Shown: positions 57,825-64,000 of the stretch, in pieces | Layout: each line of letters starts with the position of its first letter | Position numbering within the stretch: position 1 is the stretch's first letter | Assembly (NCBI GenBank): GCA_963971425.1 | Contig: OZ020521.1 | Location: 3,288,501 to 3,352,500 of the forward strand | DNA from: Bryoerythrophyllum caledonicum | Taxonomy: Eukaryota > Streptophyta > Bryopsida > Pottiales > Pottiaceae | DNA length: 64,000 nt | Direction: 5' to 3' | The notes under the pieces: generated by a model | Databases searched by the model: none | What the model saw: the letters and a program-made list of their open reading frames with translations, nothing else | What the model was told of the DNA's origin: nothing | Program-made: the position numbers and the translations under genes

Positions 57825-57955
57825 GTCTAGGTGATACCCATGTAATGTCTAGGTGATACCCATGTAATGTCTAGGTGATACCCATGTAGTGTCAAGGTGC
57901 TACATATGTAATGTCTAGGTGCTACCTATGTAATGTCTAGGTGATATCCATTGTG
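57825..57955 (+). repeat. 22-bp tandem repeat, about six units
   Basis: Unit GTCTAGGTGATACCCATGTA(AT). Units 1-3 are almost identical, units 4-6 have drifted (GTGCTAC, GATATCC). It lies just upstream of the GC-rich villin 5' region. Confidence 0.95.
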
Positions 57956-58483
57956 TCCGAACCACTATGATTTAGAAAAAATAATTTGTTCGGAAGGTAG
58001 TGTCCGAAAGAGACCACTTCATTCGGTACTTTGATGGTGGGATGGGAACCCAAACCATGGCTTTCCTCGGTTTTTTTACTTGATGATTTTTACATAAGAC
58101 ATTTTAGGATATTTTCTTATATCCTTGCTTGTTGATGATTTTTCCATATTGATGTGTAGGTGATACTAGGCGAGGGTGGAATGATCCCCTCGTTGCTCTC
58201 CAAGGGAATGCTTGGAGATGGATGGGGTCATCCCCTCCCCGTTCCCTTGGCCATTCTTGCAACTCAATTTCCATGTCCACTCTCATTGCCCCATTCAAGT
58301 CTAAACCTTAAAATTCACCAATAAACCTTGAACCCTTAAATTTAATCTTTTATTTATGAACCCTAAACCCTAAAATTTAGTCGTTGGGAGAAAGAGAGGG
58401 GATAACTCTCCTCTTATCTCTGTCCATCCCCTTGGAGCAACATAGGGGTCATTCCTCCGAGGCTGTGATATTAGAGTGATACA

Positions 58484-58628
58484 TACAGTGTCTACCCTAG
58501 AGAGGGGGAATAGTTCCATACTACTAAACCTATGTCGGGTGGACACAAATTTAGTGGTGGAACGAATAGACAATTTATAAACTCACTCTGGCATTCTTCG
58601 GGACACAAAGTTCTTCTTCTTCTTCTTT
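58484..58628 (+). repeat. Dispersed repeat copy 2, ending in (CTT)n
   Basis: Homologous to 46917-47081 in the same orientation. Shared blocks include AGTGTCTACCCT, GTGGAACGAA and the CTT-rich end. Roughly one base in four differs. Confidence 0.65.
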
Positions 58629-58790
58629 TGATACATACAGAGGTATTGTTAGGGTTTAAAGAGGCTGAATATGTAAATCTTACATTGGAATTTGGATATT
58701 CTTCGTATCTCTAATATCAGTAATTGGTATTGTTATCTTCTTCTCTACTATCAATTAATAGAATATTGGTGTAAAGTGCCATTGGTTGGA

Positions 58791-59063
58791 GCCAGGGAGA
58801 ATTGACCCCTCGCTCGTCCTTACCCAAGATGGGCCCCGTCTTAATTGCGTGGGGTCATTTTTCTGGCCCTCTTATTTTGGGGGGTTTAGAGGCTTTTTTG
58901 GATTTTTTAAAATAAATTTGGGGTCTACGGGTTTAGTTTACCTTACTAGACCCTCCCTTGGATAAGTAGGGCCCCATCCAAAAACAAAATAGGGGCCAGG
59001 TTTGGCCCCACCACCTCGTGACCACCTCGGGTAAGGACGAGCGAGGGGTTTAGTCTCCCTGGC
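58791..59063. mobile_element. MITE with 11-bp target duplication (Mutator-like)
   Basis: Ends GCCAGGGAGA...TCTCCCTGGC form inverted repeats that extend about 35 bp inward with mismatches and share the block ACCCCTCGCTCGTCCTTACCC. CCATTGGTTGG occurs at 58779-58789 and again at 59064-59074. An 8-11 bp duplication is typical of Mutator-like elements. About 273 bp, no coding capacity. Confidence 0.8.
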
Positions 59064-59074
59064 CCATTGGTTGG

Positions 59075-60466
59075 CATACTCATGGGCCCTCAATTACCAT
59101 CTCTCCACTGATGCAACTACATCCGTTATGGAACAACACCTAGTCTTCAATTTTCTTTGGCCATATGCAAACTTGTTCAACAAAAGCTATTGCATCCCTT
59201 GTTCACTAAGGCATTGGTCCACTTGGTTGAACTGTTCAAACCAAATGCATATTACTGTGACACAGATGGCATTGAACTGTCAATGTATGAGAATAGGGAA
59301 TTGATTTGGGAATATAAATAAGGCCACAATATTAATGGGAAGAAGCTCAGGGGGAAGAGTCAAAGTCTCTAAAAGGGAAGTTTAGTGACCTGGCACAGGC
59401 CCCTGTGCCTTGAGGAAGTCCAATGAGAGGGCTGTGACAGGTTAGATCATGTTTCCTTGTTTCCAATTATTTCATCAGGATAAGAGGTATTTGACTTCAT
59501 GTTTGAAAGTATCAATGTTATACTGGCCTTCTGTCACAACATGCCAACCATGAAAAAGGCTGTACCGCAGTGTCTTCATTTGACATCAAAATAAGGATTT
59601 TGAAGTTTTGTTACACTAACTATGGTTTTATCAGGTGTGGTTTGACATTAACTGCTACTTACTGTACTCTGAATGTAAACTAGATGAAATTCAGAGTGGG
59701 CTATGGAGTGAAGTGAACAGCAACAAATGTCAAGTAGAGCTAGGGAGGTAAAAAAAAAACCTTAGACTAAATTGTACACATGTAATTTTTTTCTACTCCA
59801 ATAATTTACTCCAAAAAGTGTTAGATTTACATTTGGTGTTTCCTACATTTGAGCTATTGTTGACATTTAGTGTGGCCAATAATAAACACCATAGTTAGTG
59901 CTCCTAGTTAATGTATTCTTCGATCATACAAGACCATATTTTCATCCTAAACTACACTAATCATTATCGACAATGAGGGAGAGTAACTACTGAGGGACCT
60001 CCCTCAAATCCTAATCCAAGTTTGTAAAAGTAAGAAAGAGATCCTATAGAAATTGAACGCCTGCAGTAACTGAAAGACACTTTTTTTAAATGTTGAAGTG
60101 TGGCATGATGTTGGTAAGAAAATGGAATATTGGTCCTTTTCAACCATAATGCCTAAATTTAGAAATATTACACATAGGCAAATGGGGAAATGCGTGACAT
60201 GTACATCCCACGTCAATGACAAGATTGTGGCCATTGGAGTACATGATCATGATATATATATTTTTTAGTGTAGATAACTTGTGCCCTGCTATAAAATTCT
60301 ACCAAACGTGCCATTTGTATGGCAGGCAGCAATTTTTCGTGCATGGTCTACGAGCAATGTAGTACATAACAAACTGTCAAGCTCCTAGACTAAGTCCCTC
60401 TTCCATAAAGATAATTTTTCCACAGAGGGCTTGGGACCATGTCATGTCAAGGATCCTTGTATCTAA
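59075..60466. other. Intergenic, no gene seen
   Basis: No domain, no convincing long repeat. It is AT-rich with a short A-run near 59751. Confidence 0.6.
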
Positions 60467-60988
60467 GGGCTGCTTCACACTTGGTGGCCAAGTCAAGTGG
60501 CCATCGATTTCCACCAATGAGATTGTTAGAATTTTAAAGTCCGGACTTTGGGCCGTCACACTTGTCCCCAAATTCCAAAGGCCGTCGTCCTACATGGCAG
60601 CACTTTTGGGTTGTTTTGGCGCCAAAGTGACGGCCTCTCGAGCAAAACTTGGGTCGCCCATTATAGTGGACGCAAGCTACAATCGAGAGTCCGTCGAATT
60701 TATTAATAAAATTATCAAAAACTGATAAGATCTGGACCGTTAGATGAAAGAAGCCAAATCTTTTGGCTGATTTATATTGGTTGATTTTTTGGGCTGATTT
60801 TTTTGGCGTAATGATATGGAGTTTGGAGTTTGGACTTGGCCTTTGGGGCTTCACACCACGAACCGGCCAAACCTTCAATCTCTATTATTTAATGTATTTT
60901 TTTGGCAAAAAAGTTTGGCCTCTCGCCATAGTTTGGCCACTCATTTTGACGGACGGTCACTTGACCTCGGCATAGTGTGAAGCAGCCC
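60467..60988. mobile_element. 522-bp non-autonomous element, Harbinger-like ends
   Basis: GGGCTGCTTCACACT occurs at the left and its exact inverse at the right. Beyond this the ends still share GTCAAGTG. The left flank is TAA, the right flank AAT, so the target duplication is not clean. The terminal pattern GGGC..CTTCACACTTGG resembles the Harbinger element (GGGTCATTTACACTTGG). No protein domain. Confidence 0.65.
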
Positions 60989-61138
60989 AATCTCCAATTG
61001 TATACTTCATGACAGCCATGGATGAGCACACACTACATTCTAGAATTGGTAGATTACAGGTGTGAACAAGTGTTGTAGAGTCTCAGTGAGTGAAATATGC
61101 TTATATTCAATTTGAGATTTGTGTCGATCTTGTTCTAA

Positions 61139-63618
61139 GGCCCGCTTTACACTATAGTGGAGAATTCCACCGGCCAAGAATTCAAGGGAAATGGAGCAAT
61201 ATGATTGGAGAACAATTTGTTCTTCACCGGATTGGGTTTATACTATGGCCAAGACTTGACCGGTGAAGAACTTCAAGCATGGATGAAAAAATGACATGGA
61301 TGCCTATGTGGCAACACTTTTTGGAAGAGGTCTTCTCCTCTTGATTAGTTTCTTGTCCGACCTCAACCCCCCGGACAAGAAATCAATCCACTGGAGAAGA
61401 AGAACTTACTAAAAAAAATCTTTCCCCCTCCAAATTCGTTGAATTTTATTGCACTTCAAGTTCTTGTTTCTCCTTCCATGAATATCAATTTTGAAAACTA
61501 ATTGCTAGGTAAGATGCGCATTTTTTGTCTACTTTAAGTGGTACAAATTTCAAGTCCATTCAATAAGTATTGAGTGAGTTACGTGCATTTTAGTGGAAGG
61601 GGACTTTGCAAACAAATTCAGGGTCAGTTTTGAACACTGCAACTTCGGCATGATGTAACTTCTTGGTGGAAGATTCTTATCCAACACTTGTTTTTCTCAA
61701 AGATGAGCATTTTTGTCTAGTTTATGTCGTACAAATTTCAAGTCCATTCGATAAGTATTCACTGAGTGACGTGTATTTTAGTGGAAGGGGGTTCTGCCAT
61801 AAAATTCAGGATCAGTTTTAAACACTGCTACTTCGGCATGCTGTGACTTCTTGGTAAAAGATCCTTTTACAACAATTGTACACATTGAAGATGCGCATTT
61901 TTGTCTAGTTTATGTGGTATAAATTGCAAGTCCGTTAGATTAGTATTGAGTGTGTTACGTGCATTTTAGTGGAAGGGGGTTCTGCATATTTGCAAATTTT
62001 TATTGCTATTGATTTTCAACTGTTCTTTACTTGTAAATGACATGATTATGGGGCTTGTGTTTCAAGTAGGAGTTTATTGCTTGTTACTTTTTCTTAGATT
62101 TTCAAAGTTGACTGTAACCCAAAAACTCTATGCTAGATTATGTTTTCTAAATAAGAAGTAGAGTTAACCCGGTGTAATAAATGGCTCTCAAAATTACATT
62201 GTATGTTGAATTCATGTGAACTTTTTACTACACAAATTAGACAAGTAGGACCATTTTTTCCAATAGGTTTTACTACATTTTTACACTTGATGTAAATGTA
62301 TAGATTTTGAAAGGTGATTATGGCCAAAAATGCATGGGGGACCTTATAACAATAAATAGATGGGAGATATCCATCCTTTGTTCAAAGAAATCAAATGCTA
62401 ATTTGGAAAATGATTTTTCATCTACAAAGAGTTGGCGCATTGAAGAAATTAAAAGGAAAAGACAAGATGACATTGGCAAAAAGTGGGAAGGAAATTTAAA
62501 AAACAACTTACATTGATGGTACATGTTTTATCTAGAATAGTTGCTTTTGAGTTTGACCTTATATTTGGACATCAATTGTTGTCAAGGTCTATCTTATTTT
62601 TATTTTTATTTTTATAATGACATCTTTTGAGATTTCTTTTACACACTCGTCTAATATGCAAAAATCATTTCATTTCTATTAATTGGGTTAATTATTGTCC
62701 AGACAAAAAAACAATGTTCTAAAGTTTCATACTAACATTTTTTTCAAATTATGTGTTATTTTTCATATTTCATTTTTAAAATTATTGTATTGAAAATATT
62801 TTATACCAACTTCATATTGTCTTTTTACAATATGATTCAAGAAGGATTGAAACAATATTGATTTTATGTCAATATTGATATGGAATGTGATTTATGACCC
62901 ATGTGGAATCAATATGACCATAAGAAACATATATCTCTGATATATTCTACATATTATGAACAAAATTGCCTTCTATTTTCCTGATGTACATTTGGTAAAT
63001 AAATTTTGAACAACCAAATCGATTTTTTTTGTAGTATAAAAATTATAAAGTAGAACCTTCGGTAAGCACATAGATGTGTTGTTACCTAGTTTAATGTCAG
63101 CATCAACAAGCCTTATGTGGTAATTGAAGAAAAGGCAAGCAAACAATTAAAAGGTTTGAAACAAATCAATTATAACATGGTTGTGTGTGCTAACAACATG
63201 TATATTGTATTCATGTTAAATTTTTACCACACAAACTAGACAAGTGGGGGCTTTTTTTCCCAACAACTGTTACCATACTACATTTGGACATTTGATGCAA
63301 AAGATATAAATTTTTGTAGTTCAACGGAGCCCATAATGTTACATAACATGTCCATGGGGACCATTAGATATTGTGGTTTCCATTGGCTAGCATAAACTTT
63401 CTTGGTGGTGAAGTTCACCTGTGGTCTTCACCTTATGAAGTTGGCCGGTGGACTTCACCGTTGGGTGTTTACACTACTAACTGGTCAAGACTTCTTCATG
63501 CATTACTTTATTCTTTTTTTGTCTTGTCCAACATCCACCGCTCGCCTCAAATAACCATGTCTTGGCCGAGACTTCTTGACCGGCCGGTGGAGTTCTCCAC
63601 CATAGTGTAAAACCCCCC
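61139..63618. mobile_element. 2.48-kb non-autonomous element with TAA duplication (PIF/Harbinger-like)
   Basis: The left end GGCCCGCTTTACACTATAGT and right end (inverted) GGGGGGTTTTACACTATGGT continue through GGAGAA(T/C)TCCACCGGCC, so inverted repeats are about 37 bp. TAA flanks both sides (61136-61138, 63619-63621), as in PIF/Harbinger. The inside holds three tandem units of about 185 bp (61508 to about 61985) and a separate direct repeat (about 62205-62310 and 63200-63320). No transposase was found. Confidence 0.75.
61508..61985. repeat. Three tandem units of about 185 bp inside the 2.48-kb element
   Basis: Units start at AAGATG(C/A)GCATTTTTGTCTA near 61510, 61702 and 61889. Each includes AATTTCAAGTCC or a variant, TAAGTATTGAGTG and TTTTAGTGGAAGGGG. 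The third unit is truncated. Confidence 0.8.
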
Positions 63619-63621
63619 TAA

Positions 63622-64000
63622 GTGTATGCTAAATGTCGGACACTGCTGTAGCACAATTGCAGGGTCATTTATAAAAAATTCAATAAAAATTGGAATATAC
63701 ATGAGTCAACAAAAAAATATGAAACCAAAAGTAAAAAAATTGGTGGAGGTTTCTCTTTATAAAATATTTGGCCCATTTCCAAATAATTTGCTTCTTTTCT
63801 GAAATTTTAATGTCACTTTTGAGTGATAGAAATTGTAAATTCCGAAAAAAAGTACTAGTCTCAGGAGGGACAACCTTGGTATGGTGCTACAGTAGCAACA
63901 CAATTTAATACAAGGGAAGTTGTGAATTTTTTTAAATGATTTCTGCAAGCAAACCTTTGAATTTGTATTTAAAAGGGAATAAATGCGATTATTGCATTAC
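63622..64000. other. AT-rich right end of the window, no gene seen
   Basis: No reading frame or repeat that I can support. Confidence 0.6.

Noticed and set aside
58355-58380. Interstitial telomere repeat (CCCTAAACCCTAAA)
   Set aside because: Only two units of the plant telomere motif. This is common by chance or as a telo-box and gives no support for an ancient chromosome end.
1-64000. tRNA, rRNA or CRISPR features
   Set aside because: No GGTTCGAATCC-type box with a foldable partner and no rRNA stretch. The tandem arrays present are contiguous or transposon-internal, with no spacer-repeat structure.

Overview
The window looks like nuclear DNA of a land plant. It holds one intact host gene, a plant-type villin with 22 coding exons, short GT-AG introns and an 11-nt microexon. 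The rest is mostly nested transposable elements of plant type (Ty1/copia, a very large Ty3/gypsy, Helitron, PIF/Harbinger, LINE, MITEs) in AT-rich intergenic DNA. An element encoding a DD34E Tc1-type transposase is uncommon for seed plants, so a non-seed plant is possible, but I cannot name the species.

Layout. 0.4-6.4 kb: a decayed Ty1/copia element (copia-1, minus strand) with both LTRs and a primer site. 7.0-7.85 and 27.3-29.35 kb: the two halves of a second minus-strand copia (copia-2), split by a 19,459-bp Ty3/gypsy element (7854-27312) with a GGTGC target duplication. The gypsy has 1,988-bp LTRs that differ at only two positions I could see. It carries four small ORFs before gag (three of them apparent paralogues), a 1,075-aa gag-protease ORF, a pol ORF with two in-frame stops, and a GC-richer accessory ORF after pol broken only by TAG codons. 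Its non-coding parts are crowded with the palindrome CTTAAG. 30.0-33.2 kb: a Helitron Rep/helicase pseudogene.

34.8-42.2 kb: a PIF/Harbinger element inserted in a GACCCGAGCCCAA-type minisatellite. It has a DDE transposase pseudogene, a Myb/trihelix-like gene with a long (CAA)n tract, and a Ulp1/SUMO-protease-like gene. The protease gene is split by a 2.78-kb Tc1-like element (38592-41369) with about 580-bp terminal inverted repeats, each built of three tandem units. 42.3-44.5 kb: a decayed GC-richer coding relic of unknown family. 45.3-46.7 kb: the 3' end of a LINE (RNase H, Cys/His motif, and a possible PD-(D/E)XK nuclease domain). 47-50 kb: no gene seen.

50.2-56.6 kb: villin on the minus strand with a GC-rich upstream region. 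57.8-64 kb: a 22-bp tandem array, a dispersed repeat also found at 46.9 kb, an apparent 274-bp MITE with an 11-bp target duplication, and two elements (0.5 and 2.5 kb) whose ends resemble those of the Harbinger element. Only villin is likely to serve the host. The rest records several rounds of nested insertion, with the gypsy the youngest LTR element.
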